From Rhodovulum sulfidophilum (GTDB lineage Bacteria; Pseudomonadota; Alphaproteobacteria; Rhodobacterales; Rhodobacteraceae), in the NCBI GenBank assembly GCA_003241785.1, contig QFPW01000017.1, forward strand, positions 1-64,000: DNA of 64,000 nucleotides, written 5' to 3'. Shown in pieces: positions 6,999 to 16,380 of this stretch (its first letter is position 1; each line of letters opens with the position of its first letter). The notes under the pieces are model-generated. The model had not been told where the DNA came from, searched no databases, and saw only the letters and a program-made list of their open reading frames with translations. The position numbers and the translations under genes are program-made.

Positions 6999-9083
6999 TC
7001 AGAAGTTGGCCGAGAGGCTGACCCAGTAGCGGCGGCCATCGACGACGTCGTTGATGTCGTCGGGCATGCCCTGCTCGTCGAACAGGTTGTAGATCGCGGC
7101 GTTGAGCGTCACCGTCTCGGTCACCTGGTAGTTCGCGCCGATGTCGGCGGTGAAATAGGCGCCATACTCGCGCGCGACAATGGCGCCGTCCTTGTAGACC
7201 GGCGTGCCGCTGGTGCCGATGCGGAGCCCCGCGTTGACCTGCGAGCCGATGTAGTTGCCGGCGGCGAAGGCCGCGAGCCCATCGACCGGCGTGTCCCAGT
7301 CGACCTTCACCGAGCCGAAGTGCTCCGGCGTGCGCGTCAGCGGCAGCCCGGCGTAGGTGCCGGTCTTCTGCTCGCTGTCGGTGTAGGTGTAGCTCGCGGT
7401 CAGGCCGATCGTGTCGGTCGCCTGCCAGGAGCCGGCGAGCTCGACGCCCTGCATCCGCGCCTCGTCGAGGTTGTAGAAGCGGAACAGCGTGTAGTTCGGG
7501 TCCTGCGACCAGCGGGCGAAGTCGCCGTTGGCGTCGTAGACGCGCTCGTTGTTAATCTGGTCCTTGAGCTCGGTATAGAACAGCGTCGCGCTCGCGGTCA
7601 GGTTCGTGAGGTTGTCGTAAAGGACGCTCGCCTCGTAGTTCACCGAGGTTTCCGGCTCGAGATCGGGGTTCGCCTCGATCACCGCGCAGGGGTTCATGCC
7701 CTCGGGCAGCTCGCTGGCCGGTCCGTAGAAGCAGCCGCCGCCGCCCGTGGTATAGGCGTAGCCGGGCGCGATCTGCCGGATCTCCGGCGTGCGGTAGCCG
7801 GTCGAGACGCCGCCCTTGAAGGTCACGGTGTCGGTGTAGTTGTAGACGCCGTAGAGGCGCGGCGAGAAATGCGTGCCGTACTGCTCGTGCTGGTCCATCC
7901 GCAGGCCCGCGGTCAGGGCGAAGCGGTTGGTGATCTGCCACTCGTCCTCCGCGAAGAGCGCGTATTGCCAGGCGGTGAACTTCCGGTCGGTTCCGTCGCG
8001 CAGCCCCGGGTTCTGGTCGGTGAGCTCGTTGTCGATGTACTGGCCGCCGAGCGTCAGCAGGTGGTCGCCGAGGGACAGCGTGGTGTTGGCGTCGAGCACG
8101 TAGCTCAGGATCCGGGGCGAGCGGACATTCTCGATCCCGTCCGAATAGGTCGTGCGCTCGCCTTCCTCGCGCTGCAGCGACAGGAAGGTGGTGCCCCAGC
8201 CGTAGGCGCCCTCGTGGCTCAGCCGCACGTAGTTGCGGTCGTTGTACTGCACCCCGTCGGGCGCGATCACGTCGAGGGTCTGGCCGGGCGTGCTCTCGTT
8301 GCGCAGGCGCGCGACGCCGGCGTCGAGGCGGAAGGTGTTCTCGGCGTTCGGGGTCAGGGTCAGCCGGCCGCCGATCTCGTAGTTCTCGCGGCCCTGGGTG
8401 CCGTTCAGGATCTCGTCCTCGTCGCGGCCATAGGCCGAGCCCCAGATCTGGTAGCCGAGCCGGTCGGCGATGATCGGGCCGGAGAGGTAGCCGCTGGCGA
8501 GGAACTCGTCGCCGTACTTGGAATGCTCCTGCTTCGTGTAGCCGAGCGAGAAGCCGCCCGTCTGCACATCCGAGACCTTCTTCGTGATGATGTTGACGAC
8601 GCCGCCGACCGCGTCCGAACCGTAGAGGGTCGAGGCCGGGCCGCGCAGCACCTCGATGCGGTCGATCGCCTGGGGCGGGGGCATGAAGCTCTGCTCCATC
8701 CCGCCGCTGCCGTTCGGGCGCGACTCGCGCGTGCCCTGCCGCACGCCGTCGACCAGGATCAGCGTGTAGGTGCCGGGCAGGCCGCGGATCGAGATGTCGC
8801 CCTCGTTCGCGTTGCCGATCGTGGTGACGCCCGGCACGTAGCGCAGCGCGTCGCTGAGATCGCGGACCATTTCCCGCTCGAGCTGCTCGCCGGGCACGAC
8901 CGAGATCGACGCGGGCGCGTTGGTCACGGTCTGCAGATTGCCCGAGGCGGTGACGACCATCGGAGCCAGCACCAGCGTCTCCGCGTCGCCGAGCTCCGTC
9001 GTCGCCTCCTGCGCCGTCGCGCCGCCGGCGGCGATGATCGCGGCCGATGCCATCAGGCCGCGCAGGATCGTCTGCCTTCTCAT
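6999..9083 (-). CDS. TonB-dependent outer-membrane receptor (FepA/CirA-type)
   Basis: This 694-residue outer-membrane receptor probably imports a siderophore, heme or another scarce ligand using TonB energy. It has a signal peptide (to about residue 25), a TonB-box-like segment (ETLVLAPMVVTASG), a plug domain (DISIRGLPGTYTLILVDGVRQG and RIEVLRGPASTLYGSDAVGG) and a 22-strand-type barrel ending in a terminal Phe (SLSANF). ATG 9083 is preceded by an AAGGA; an upstream in-frame start would lie within the operators and promoter. Expression is probably controlled by the PadR-DUF2218 protein through the twin operators in its promoter, and a strong terminator follows. The ligand is not determinable. 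Confidence 0.92.
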   Translation of the reverse strand: MRRQTILRGLMASAAIIAAGGATAQEATTELGDAETLVLAPMVVTASGNLQTVTNAPASISVVPGEQLEREMVRDLSDALRYVPGVTTIGNANEGDISIRGLPGTYTLILVDGVRQGTRESRPNGSGGMEQSFMPPPQAIDRIEVLRGPASTLYGSDAVGGVVNIITKKVSDVQTGGFSLGYTKQEHSKYGDEFLASGYLSGPIIADRLGYQIWGSAYGRDEDEILNGTQGRENYEIGGRLTLTPNAENTFRLDAGVARLRNESTPGQTLDVIAPDGVQYNDRNYVRLSHEGAYGWGTTFLSLQREEGERTTYSDGIENVRSPRILSYVLDANTTLSLGDHLLTLGGQYIDNELTDQNPGLRDGTDRKFTAWQYALFAEDEWQITNRFALTAGLRMDQHEQYGTHFSPRLYGVYNYTDTVTFKGGVSTGYRTPEIRQIAPGYAYTTGGGGCFYGPASELPEGMNPCAVIEANPDLEPETSVNYEASVLYDNLTNLTASATLFYTELKDQINNERVYDANGDFARWSQDPNYTLFRFYNLDEARMQGVELAGSWQATDTIGLTASYTYTDSEQKTGTYAGLPLTRTPEHFGSVKVDWDTPVDGLAAFAAGNYIGSQVNAGLRIGTSGTPVYKDGAIVAREYGAYFTADIGANYQVTETVTLNAAIYNLFDEQGMPDDINDVVDGRRYWVSLSANF

Positions 9084-9095
9084 CGAGAAAGGTCC

Positions 9096-9127
9096 TTTCG
9101 ATATATCGTGAGATTGGCGATATATCG
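9096..9127. promoter_or_regulatory. Twin PadR-type operators at the receptor promoter
   Basis: Two CGATATATCG cores, at 9099-9108 and 9118-9127, are spaced 19 bp apart. The first is flanked by TTT on one side as in the perfect palindrome at 6895. The second overlaps the predicted -10 region of the receptor gene, which fits repression. Confidence 0.72.
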
Positions 9128-9150
9128 GCAATCATGACAAAAGGAGTCAA
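9122..9150 (-). promoter_or_regulatory. Promoter of the TonB receptor gene
   Basis: On the minus strand TTGACT (9150-9145) lies 17 bp before CGATAT (9127-9122), or 18 bp before GATATA. The -10 region is therefore part of an operator core. Confidence 0.5.
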
Positions 9151-9438
9151 CTCTAAATCGACAAAATTTCTAGGTCATTTCGCCCAGCCTGACGATCCAT
9201 AATCGTTTCCGGACAGGAGGCGGGACCGCGCCCGCGCGGCGCGCGCCGGACCGCCTCCCGAAATGTTGATCGCCGGGCCGCCATGATCCCGAGCTTGGCG
9301 CGCCGATTTGATGGCACTTGGACGACGGAGCCGGCGCGCCGCGCCGTTCAACACCACACACCCGCGTGGCCCGACCGGGCGACACGGCCCAGCGAAGGCG
9401 ACGTGCCCGGTCCCAGGCGGAGGCGGCGCGGCGAGAGG

Positions 9439-10611
9439 ATGCGAGGTCGGATGCTGAGACGGCTTGTGGCGCGATGGAGCGCCGTCGCCCTGACGGGCGT
9501 GGCGCTGGCGGGACCGGCGGCGGCCCAGGGCGGGCCCGGCCCCGCCAGCGGCCCGAAGGCCGTCGGCACCGTCGTGGTGCGCGAGGAAGCGGTTCCCTTC
9601 ACCACCGAGCTGCCGGGCCGGGCCGTGGCCTACGAGCAGGCGGACATCCGCCCGAGGGTCGAGGGCATGGTCGAGGAAATCCCCTATGAGCCGGGGCGTC
9701 CGGTCAAGGTCGGCGACGTGCTCTTCCGGCTCGAGCGCGACAGCTACGAGGCGACGCTCGCCGCGGCCGAGGCGACGGTGGCCCAGGCGGACAGCGCGAG
9801 CGAGGCGGCGCGGGTGACGCTCGACCGCTACACCCGGCTCGAGGGCTCGGGCGTGACGCGGGAGACGGTCGACACCGCGCGGGTGGCGCTCCTGCAGGCG
9901 CAGGCGACGCTGAAGAGCGCGCAGGCGGCGCTGAAGACCGCGCAGCTCGAGCTCGACCGCACCGAGATCCGGAGCCCGATCGACGGCGTGGCCGACGTGC
10001 CGACCGTCTCGGTCGGCGCGCTCGTGACGGCGAACCAGACCGAGGCGCTGACGACCGTGACCCGGCTCGATCCGATCTACGTCGACGTGGCGGAATCGAG
10101 CGCGCGGATGCTGCGCGTGCGCGAGCGGATCGCGGAGGGCAGCCTCAGGCCCGGCGACGCTATCAAGATGACGCTGACCCTCGAGAACGGCCGGGTCTAC
10201 GACGCGACCGGCGAGCTGGTTAGCCCCGGCGTGCTCGTCTCGCAAACGACCGGCACGCTCAACACCCGGGTGCGCTTCCCGAACCCCGATCAGGACATCA
10301 TCCCGGGCCAGTTCCTGCGCGTGCAGGCCGAGCTCGGCACCACGCAGGCGATCCTCGTGCCGCAGATGGCGACGAGCCGGAGCTCGACCGGCGTGCTGAC
10401 CGCCTTCGTGGTCCGCGACGGCCGCGCGACGCAGGTGACGCTGGCCGACGCGGGCAGCCATGGCAACGCCTGGGTCGTCACCGACGGGCTCGACCCGGGC
10501 GACGAGCTGGTCGTCGACGGGCTGCGCAACCTGCGCGACGGCGACGCGGTCGCGCCGGTCGCGGTGACCGTCGGCGCCGACGGCGTGGTCGCGCGGGCGT
10601 CGGACGGCTGA
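9439..10611 (+). CDS. RND efflux periplasmic adaptor (membrane fusion protein)
   Basis: This 390-residue periplasmic adaptor of the AcrA/MexA family bridges an RND pump and an outer-membrane channel. An N-terminal signal ends near GPAAAQGG. Lipoyl halves follow (RPRVEGMVEEIPYEPGRPVK and DRTEIRSPIDG), flanking an alpha-helical hairpin (about residues 105-165). Beta-barrel and membrane-proximal domains end the protein. ATG 9439 and ATG 9451 are both plausible starts, and both leave a signal peptide. The pump gene follows after 4 bp and the channel gene after that. Confidence 0.9.
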   Translation: MRGRMLRRLVARWSAVALTGVALAGPAAAQGGPGPASGPKAVGTVVVREEAVPFTTELPGRAVAYEQADIRPRVEGMVEEIPYEPGRPVKVGDVLFRLERDSYEATLAAAEATVAQADSASEAARVTLDRYTRLEGSGVTRETVDTARVALLQAQATLKSAQAALKTAQLELDRTEIRSPIDGVADVPTVSVGALVTANQTEALTTVTRLDPIYVDVAESSARMLRVRERIAEGSLRPGDAIKMTLTLENGRVYDATGELVSPGVLVSQTTGTLNTRVRFPNPDQDIIPGQFLRVQAELGTTQAILVPQMATSRSSTGVLTAFVVRDGRATQVTLADAGSHGNAWVVTDGLDPGDELVVDGLRNLRDGDAVAPVAVTVGADGVVARASDG

Positions 10612-10615
10612 GCGC

Positions 10616-13600
10616 ATGGCCCGTTTTTTCATCCACCGGCCGGTCTTCGCGATGGTGCTCGCCATCGTGACCATGCTCGCCGGCGCCTTCGCGGTCACCC
10701 AGCTCGCGGTCTCGCAATATCCCGACATCGCGCCGACCACCGTGCGGGTCTCGGCCTCCTATCCCGGCGCGACCGCCGAGGCGGTGCAGAACTCCGTCAC
10801 CACGACGATCGAGGACGCGCTGACCGGCATCGACGGCCTGCTCTACACCGTCTCCAACTCGCGCGAGGGATCCTCGCAGGTGACGCTGACCTTCGACGAG
10901 AGCGTGGCGCCGATCGACGCGCAGAACGAGGTGCAGACCAACGTCCGCCAGGTCGAGAGCCGCCTGCCGAGCAGCGTGCAGCAGAGCGGCGTGCGCGTCA
11001 CCCGCTCGACTTCCTCGATCCTGCTCGTGGGCTCGCTCGTCTCGCTCGACGGCGCCCGGACGCCGGTCGAGCTCGGCAACATCCTCACCGAGACGGTCGA
11101 GGACGCGATAAGGCGCACCGAGGGCGTGGGCGACATCAACGTCTTCGGCTCGGGCTATGCGATGCGGGTCTGGCTCGATCCGCTGGCGCTCGCCCGCTAC
11201 GCGCTCACCCCCTCGGACGTGACCTCGGCGGTGCAGGCGCAGAACACCACCGTCTCGGTCGGCTCGCTCGGCGAGCTGCCGGCCACGCCCGGGCACCAGT
11301 TCACCGCGACCATGACGGCGCAGAGCCAGCTGCGCACCGTGGCCGATTTCGAGGGCATCCTGCTCAAAACCGACGCGGCCGGCGCCGCCGTCACGCTCGG
11401 CGACGTCGCGCGCGTCGAGATCGGCCAGGAGAACTACGGCACCAATTCGCGGTTCAACGGCCTGCCGGCGGCGGGATTCGGCGTCAACCTCGCGACCGGC
11501 GCCAACGCCGTCGACACCGCGGCGGCGGTGCGCGCGACGCTCGACCGGCTCGCCCCCGCCCTGCCCCCGGGCGTCGAGTTCCGCGTCGCCTACGACACCT
11601 CGCCCTTCGTCGAGGCCTCGATCGAGAAGGTCTATCACACGCTGATCGAGGCGATCGTGCTCGTCCTGGTCGTGATCCTCGTCTTCCTGCAGAACTGGCG
11701 CGCGACGCTGATCCCGATCCTCGCGGTGCCCGTGGTGCTGCTCGGCACCTTCGCGATGCTCTGGGGACTCGGCTTCTCGATCAACACGCTCACCATGTTC
11801 GCCATGGTGCTCGCGATCGGCCTGCTGGTCGACGACGCGATCGTCGTCGTCGAGAACGTCGAGCGGCTGATCCGCGACGAGGGGCTCTCGCCGCTCGCGG
11901 CGACCGAGAAGAGCATGGGCCAGATCACCGGCGCGCTCATCGGCATCGCGCTGGTGCTCTCGGCGGTGTTCCTGCCAATGGCCTTCATGGGCGGATCGAC
12001 CGGCGTCATCTACCGGCAGTTCTCGGCGACGATCATCACCGCGATGCTGCTCTCCGCGCTCGTGGCGCTCATCCTGACGCCGGCGCTCTGCGCCATGCTG
12101 CTCCGGCGCCACCAGGGCGCGGGGATCGCGCCGGCGCGGCTCTTCAACCGGGGCTTCGACGCGTTGACCCGGGGCTATGTCGCCGCCGTCCGCCGCATCG
12201 TGGCGCGGCCGTTCTCAATGCTGCTCGTGCTCGGCCTCGTCGTGGCCGGCGCCTGGCAGCTCTATGCCCGGCTGCCCTCGTCCTTCCTGCCGGCCGAGGA
12301 CCGGGGCTCGCTGATGATCCGGATCGAGCTCGCCGAGAGCGCCACCCAGACGCAGACGCTGGCCGCGGTGCGCGACGTCGAGGACTACCTGCGCGCCGAG
12401 GAGCCCGGCACGGTCACCTCGGCCTTCGTGGCGCTCGGCTTCGGCTTCGCGGGCACTGGCCAGAACACCGCGATGGTCTTCGCCCGGCTCGCCGATTTCG
12501 CCGACCGCGCCGATCCCGATCAGTCGGCGAGCGCGGTGGCGCGGCGCGGCAACGGCCATTTCGCCGGCTACCGCGCCGGCCAGGTGATGTTCAACCAGCC
12601 GCCGGCGATCCCCGGGCTCGGCAACACGTCGGGCTTCTCGATGTATCTCGTTGACCAGTCCGGCGGCGGCGTCGAGGCGCTGACCGAGGCGGCCCAGACG
12701 CTGGAGGCGCGCGCGGCGGACGATTCCCGGGTCCAGAACGTCTCCGCCGAGGGGGTGGACGCGGAAAGCGCGCTGCGCGTCGTGATCGACCAGCAGAAGG
12801 CGGAGAGCTTCGGCCTGTCGCTGTCCGATCTCAACGACATGCTCTCGATCATCTTCGCCGGCGACGAGGTCAACGACTTCGTGCTCGGCTCCTCGCTCCG
12901 GCCGGTGATCGTGCAGGGCGACGCGCCCTACCGGATGCAGCCCGAGGACCTCGACGAATGGTACGCGCGCAACGACGCCGGCGAGATGGTGCCGTTCCAC
13001 GCCTTCGTCACCACCGAATGGGCCCCGGTCGCGCCCCGGCTCGCCCGCTACAACGGCGCCACCGCGCTGCAGATCTCGGGCGAGCCCGGCGACGGCGTCG
13101 CCTCGGGCACGGCGATGACCGCGATGGAGGAGCTCGTCGCCGGGCTTCCCGGCGGCTACGGCGTCGCCTGGACCGGCATCAGCTACCAGGAGCGGCAGTC
13201 GGGCGACCAGGCGCCCTATCTCTACGCGCTCTCGGTGCTCGTGGTCTTCCTCTGCCTCGCGGCGCTCTACGAAAGCTGGACCATCCCGCTCTCGGTGATG
13301 CTCGCCGTCCCGGTCGGTGTGCTCGGCGCGCTGGCCGCCGCGCTCTGGTTCGGCCAGTCGAACGACGTCTATTTCAAGGTCGGGCTGCTCGCCACGATCG
13401 GGCTCGCGGCGAAGAACGCGATCCTGATCGTCGAATTCGCCGCCGACCTCGAACGCCGCGGCATGGAGCTGCGCGCGGCGACGATCGAGGCGGCGCGGCT
13501 CCGGCTCCGGCCGATCCTGATGACCTCGATCGCCTTCACGCTCGGCGTGCTGCCGCTCGCGATCGCGACCGGCGCCGGCGCGGCGGCGCAGAACGCGATC

Positions 13601-13738
13601 GGCATCGGCGTGCTCGGCGGCGTGCTGACCGCGACCTTCATCGGGATCTTCATGGTTCCGGCCTTCTACGTGGTGGTGCGGCGGGTCTTCTCCCGCCCGC
13701 GCCGGCCCGCCGACGCGGAAGCGGCGCCCATCCCCTAG
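10616..13738 (+). CDS. RND multidrug efflux pump, inner-membrane subunit
   Basis: This 1040-residue proton-driven exporter of the AcrB/MexB (HAE1) family has the usual length. It has an N-terminal membrane helix (IHRPVFAMVLAIVTMLAG), two large periplasmic loops and twelve membrane segments. The proton-relay aspartates are present in GLLVDDAIVVVENVER and the relay lysine in GLAAKNAILIVEFA. It forms the tripartite operon with the adaptor before it and the channel after it. The substrate may be a drug, a bile-salt-like compound or, given the neighbouring TonB receptor, a siderophore; nothing in the sequence decides. Confidence 0.95.
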   Translation: MARFFIHRPVFAMVLAIVTMLAGAFAVTQLAVSQYPDIAPTTVRVSASYPGATAEAVQNSVTTTIEDALTGIDGLLYTVSNSREGSSQVTLTFDESVAPIDAQNEVQTNVRQVESRLPSSVQQSGVRVTRSTSSILLVGSLVSLDGARTPVELGNILTETVEDAIRRTEGVGDINVFGSGYAMRVWLDPLALARYALTPSDVTSAVQAQNTTVSVGSLGELPATPGHQFTATMTAQSQLRTVADFEGILLKTDAAGAAVTLGDVARVEIGQENYGTNSRFNGLPAAGFGVNLATGANAVDTAAAVRATLDRLAPALPPGVEFRVAYDTSPFVEASIEKVYHTLIEAIVLVLVVILVFLQNWRATLIPILAVPVVLLGTFAMLWGLGFSINTLTMFAMVLAIGLLVDDAIVVVENVERLIRDEGLSPLAATEKSMGQITGALIGIALVLSAVFLPMAFMGGSTGVIYRQFSATIITAMLLSALVALILTPALCAMLLRRHQGAGIAPARLFNRGFDALTRGYVAAVRRIVARPFSMLLVLGLVVAGAWQLYARLPSSFLPAEDRGSLMIRIELAESATQTQTLAAVRDVEDYLRAEEPGTVTSAFVALGFGFAGTGQNTAMVFARLADFADRADPDQSASAVARRGNGHFAGYRAGQVMFNQPPAIPGLGNTSGFSMYLVDQSGGGVEALTEAAQTLEARAADDSRVQNVSAEGVDAESALRVVIDQQKAESFGLSLSDLNDMLSIIFAGDEVNDFVLGSSLRPVIVQGDAPYRMQPEDLDEWYARNDAGEMVPFHAFVTTEWAPVAPRLARYNGATALQISGEPGDGVASGTAMTAMEELVAGLPGGYGVAWTGISYQERQSGDQAPYLYALSVLVVFLCLAALYESWTIPLSVMLAVPVGVLGALAAALWFGQSNDVYFKVGLLATIGLAAKNAILIVEFAADLERRGMELRAATIEAARLRLRPILMTSIAFTLGVLPLAIATGAGAAAQNAIGIGVLGGVLTATFIGIFMVPAFYVVVRRVFSRPRRPADAEAAPIP

Positions 13739-13811
13739 GGCGCCCGAATCTGACATGATGCGCCGCGATCCCCGCCCGACCGGCGCGGCCAACGAGGACA
13801 GACCGGACCAC

Positions 13812-15200
13812 ATGCCTTCCGACTTCGACACCGCCCCGGCCCCGGGCCGCCTCCGCCCGGGTCCCGGCCTCGTGGCGGCGCTGCTCCTGCTCTCCGCCTG
13901 CGCCGTCGGCCCCGACTACCGGGCGCCGACGATGGGGCTCTCGGCGCGCTTCGCCGAGGGCGACGCCGCGACCGACGGCGACGTGGCGCTGGAGCGCTGG
14001 TGGACCGGGTTCCACGACCCGACCCTGACCGCGCTCGCCGACCGCGGGCTCGCGCAGAACCTCGACATCCTGACGGCGGTCGAGCGGATCAACCAGGCCG
14101 AGGCGGCGGTGCGCGGGACCGGCGCCGCGGCGCTCGTCACCGGCTCGGTGACCGGCGAGACCGGGCGGTCGGAGCAGCAGGGGACGATCTCGACCGAATC
14201 CTCCGCGACCGCCGCGGCCGGCCTCGTGATCGACCTCTTCGGCGGCGAGGCGCGCGCGCGCCAGCAGGCGGTGGCGCAGCTCGAGGCGACCCAGCTCGAC
14301 GTCGGCACCGCGCGGCTCGCCTATCTCTCGAGCCTGGTCGGCGCCTATATCGACGCGCGCTACTACCAGGAGGCGGCGGCGATCACCCGCGGGCTGATCG
14401 ACTTCCGCCGCCAGACGCTCGAGCTCATCGAGCGGCAGCGCGGCGTCGGGATCGCGACCGACCTCGACGCGCTGCAGTCGCGCGCGCTGCTCGAGCAGAC
14501 CCGCGCCACGCTCCCCGCCTTCGAGCAGGGGTTCGCCGCCTCGGTCTTCGCCATCGCGACCCTGCTCGCGACCCCGGCCGCGCCGCTGACCGCCGAGCTC
14601 CAGCGCGGCGCGGCCCAGCCGCGGCCGCCCGCCGGCGCCGCCGCGGGCATCCCGGCCGATCTGCTGCGCAACCGGCCCGACGTGCGCGCGGCCGAGCGCG
14701 CCTACGCCGCCGCCGTCGCCAACGTGGGCGTCGCGGAGGCGGCGCTCTATCCGTCGCTCAGCCTGTCGGGGTCGGTCACCGCCGCCAATCCCTCGAGCTG
14801 GGGCTTCGGCCCGGCGCTGGTGATCCCGGTCTTGAACCAGCCCCTCCTGCGCGCCTCGCGCGACGAGGCGATCTCCGAGGCGAAACAGGCCGAGCTCGCC
14901 TGGCGCCAGAGCGTGCTCACCGCCGTGCAGGACGTCCAGACCGCCCAGGGCGCCACGATCCGCGGCCGGCGCGAGCTGACCGCGCAGCAGGCCGCGACGA
15001 CCACCTATGGCCGGGCCCGCGACCTCTCGCGCGAGACCTACGAGGCGGGGACCACGACCTTCCTCGACTTCCTCGACGCCGAGCGCAGCGCCGGGACGAC
15101 CCAGCTCGCGCTCGCGCTCACCACGCGGGCGGTCGCCAACGACTGGGTCGCGCTGCAGATCGCCGCCGGCCGGGGCTGGGCCGCCGCGCCGGCGCCGTGA
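13812..15200 (+). CDS. RND outer-membrane channel lipoprotein (NodT/OprM type)
   Basis: This is a 462-residue TolC-like channel. It has a lipoprotein signal with lipobox LSAC (Cys about residue 30) followed by AVGPDYRAP, and two internally repeated OEP domains, the second starting near GIPADLLRNRPDVRAAER. I chose ATG 13812 because it places the lipobox at a normal distance; an upstream ATG at 13755 would give an unusually long signal. It completes the tripartite efflux operon and is followed by a convergent regulator gene. Confidence 0.9.
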   Translation: MPSDFDTAPAPGRLRPGPGLVAALLLLSACAVGPDYRAPTMGLSARFAEGDAATDGDVALERWWTGFHDPTLTALADRGLAQNLDILTAVERINQAEAAVRGTGAAALVTGSVTGETGRSEQQGTISTESSATAAAGLVIDLFGGEARARQQAVAQLEATQLDVGTARLAYLSSLVGAYIDARYYQEAAAITRGLIDFRRQTLELIERQRGVGIATDLDALQSRALLEQTRATLPAFEQGFAASVFAIATLLATPAAPLTAELQRGAAQPRPPAGAAAGIPADLLRNRPDVRAAERAYAAAVANVGVAEAALYPSLSLSGSVTAANPSSWGFGPALVIPVLNQPLLRASRDEAISEAKQAELAWRQSVLTAVQDVQTAQGATIRGRRELTAQQAATTTYGRARDLSRETYEAGTTTFLDFLDAERSAGTTQLALALTTRAVANDWVALQIAAGRGWAAAPAP

Positions 15201-15212
15201 GGCGTCCCCGCG

Positions 15213-16151
15213 TCAGGAGAAGTCCGGCGGCGTCTGCGCCCGCGTCGCGGCGTGGATCCGCCGCAGCGCGTCGCGCAGCGCGCTGGCGAGCCGCGCCTCG
15301 TCGAAAAGCTGGTCCGCCGAAAGGAAGGAGAAGCTCGCGACATAGCTGATCTCGCCGGTCGTGTCGAAGACCGGCGCGGCGATCGCGGTCATGCCGTCGG
15401 CGAATTCGCCCAGGCTGAGCGCGTAGCCCCGGGCACGGGTGCGCGCGACCTCGGCCCGGACGTCCTCGAGCTCGGTCGCGGTCCGGCTGGTATAGCGATG
15501 CGGGCGCCAGGCGCGCAGGTACTCCTCGGTCGCGGCGGGATCGCCCCAGGCCAGCATCACGCGCTGATGCGCCACCGCGTCGCTCGGAAAGCGATGGCCG
15601 ACCGGATAGTAGACCTGCAGGTAGCTGCGGCTGCGGAAGGTGTCGATCACCACGAAGGACCGGTCCGCCAGCGGCTGCGCCAGCACGCAGGGAACGTCGG
15701 TCTCCTCGACCAGCGCGCCGAGCACGCCGCGGATCGTCTCGAGCGCCGGGGAGTTCAGGAGCGAGGACACGTCCGAGAGCGCGCTCGGCTGCAGTTCGTA
15801 GGTCTTGCGCCGGTCGTCGAACCGCACCCAGTCGAAATAGACCAGCGTGCGCAGGATCGAGTGGCAGTGGCTCTTGGTGATGCCGAGCAGGCGCGAGATG
15901 TCGGCGAGCGTCTGCGGCTCCGGCGCGCGGCTGTTGAGGAGCGAGACGATCAGCAGCGAATTCGCCAGCGCGGGCACGACGCCTTGCGGAAACTCGCGTC
16001 GCCCTTCCGGGTCGAAGCCCTCGTCGCCGGCCAGCAGGTCCGCGCGGGACTTCCCCGCCGGAGCGCGCAGCATGATCTCGCGCATCGCATTCGTCCGGTC
16101 GTTTTCCCGGATTCGCTCGATCAGGCTCAGCGACTGACCTTCTGGCTTCAT
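15213..16151 (-). CDS. IclR-family transcriptional regulator 1
   Basis: This 312-residue regulator has a winged helix near residues 60-125 (QTLADISRLLGITKSHCHSIL, then RTLVYFDWVRF) and a C-terminal IclR effector domain (VDTSE-type region near RSFVVIDTFRS, and GYALSLGEFADGMTAIAAPVFD). It is a paralogue of the IclR protein at 27253: the recognition helix and the following RKTYEL segment are nearly the same. It diverges from the binding-protein gene at 16381, whose promoter carries a GTAC-type palindrome. It is therefore the likely controller of the importer and carbamoyl-hydrolysing operon. An N-terminal extension of about 55 residues precedes the DNA-binding domain. Confidence 0.9.
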   Translation of the reverse strand: MKPEGQSLSLIERIRENDRTNAMREIMLRAPAGKSRADLLAGDEGFDPEGRREFPQGVVPALANSLLIVSLLNSRAPEPQTLADISRLLGITKSHCHSILRTLVYFDWVRFDDRRKTYELQPSALSDVSSLLNSPALETIRGVLGALVEETDVPCVLAQPLADRSFVVIDTFRSRSYLQVYYPVGHRFPSDAVAHQRVMLAWGDPAATEEYLRAWRPHRYTSRTATELEDVRAEVARTRARGYALSLGEFADGMTAIAAPVFDTTGEISYVASFSFLSADQLFDEARLASALRDALRRIHAATRAQTPPDFS

Positions 16152-16344
16152 TCGATAGACCTCCGCCCGCTGCCTGGGTTCCGCTTCGCCCGGGGCAGCC
16201 CGGCGCGATCCGCATCATACGGGGGCGGCGCGCGCGTTTTCAAGGCGGCGAAGATTTGGGCGCTCTGCGATCCGTTTGAACAGTCTCGGCCTCGCCGAGC
16301 CCCACGCGCGCAATTCCCGCTTGGTTCGAATCATTCTGTATGCG

Positions 16345-16369
16345 GTACATTGTACTCAGGACAGTACAT
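16345..16369. promoter_or_regulatory. Candidate IclR operator, site A
   Basis: GTACTC-N6-GTACAT spans 16352-16369, with a further GTAC at 16345-16348. The same architecture recurs at 27101 and 28320. It lies 12 bp before the ATG of the binding-protein gene, in the gap shared with the divergent IclR gene. Confidence 0.6.
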
Positions 16370-16380
16370 AGGAGCGATGC

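Larger units (their letters stand above)
9084..9438. other. Intergenic region between receptor and efflux operons
   Basis: The first 70 bp hold the receptor promoter and twin operators. From about 9170 to 9438 I see no gene. There is a G+C-rich stretch but no convincing promoter for the divergent efflux operon. Confidence 0.6.
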
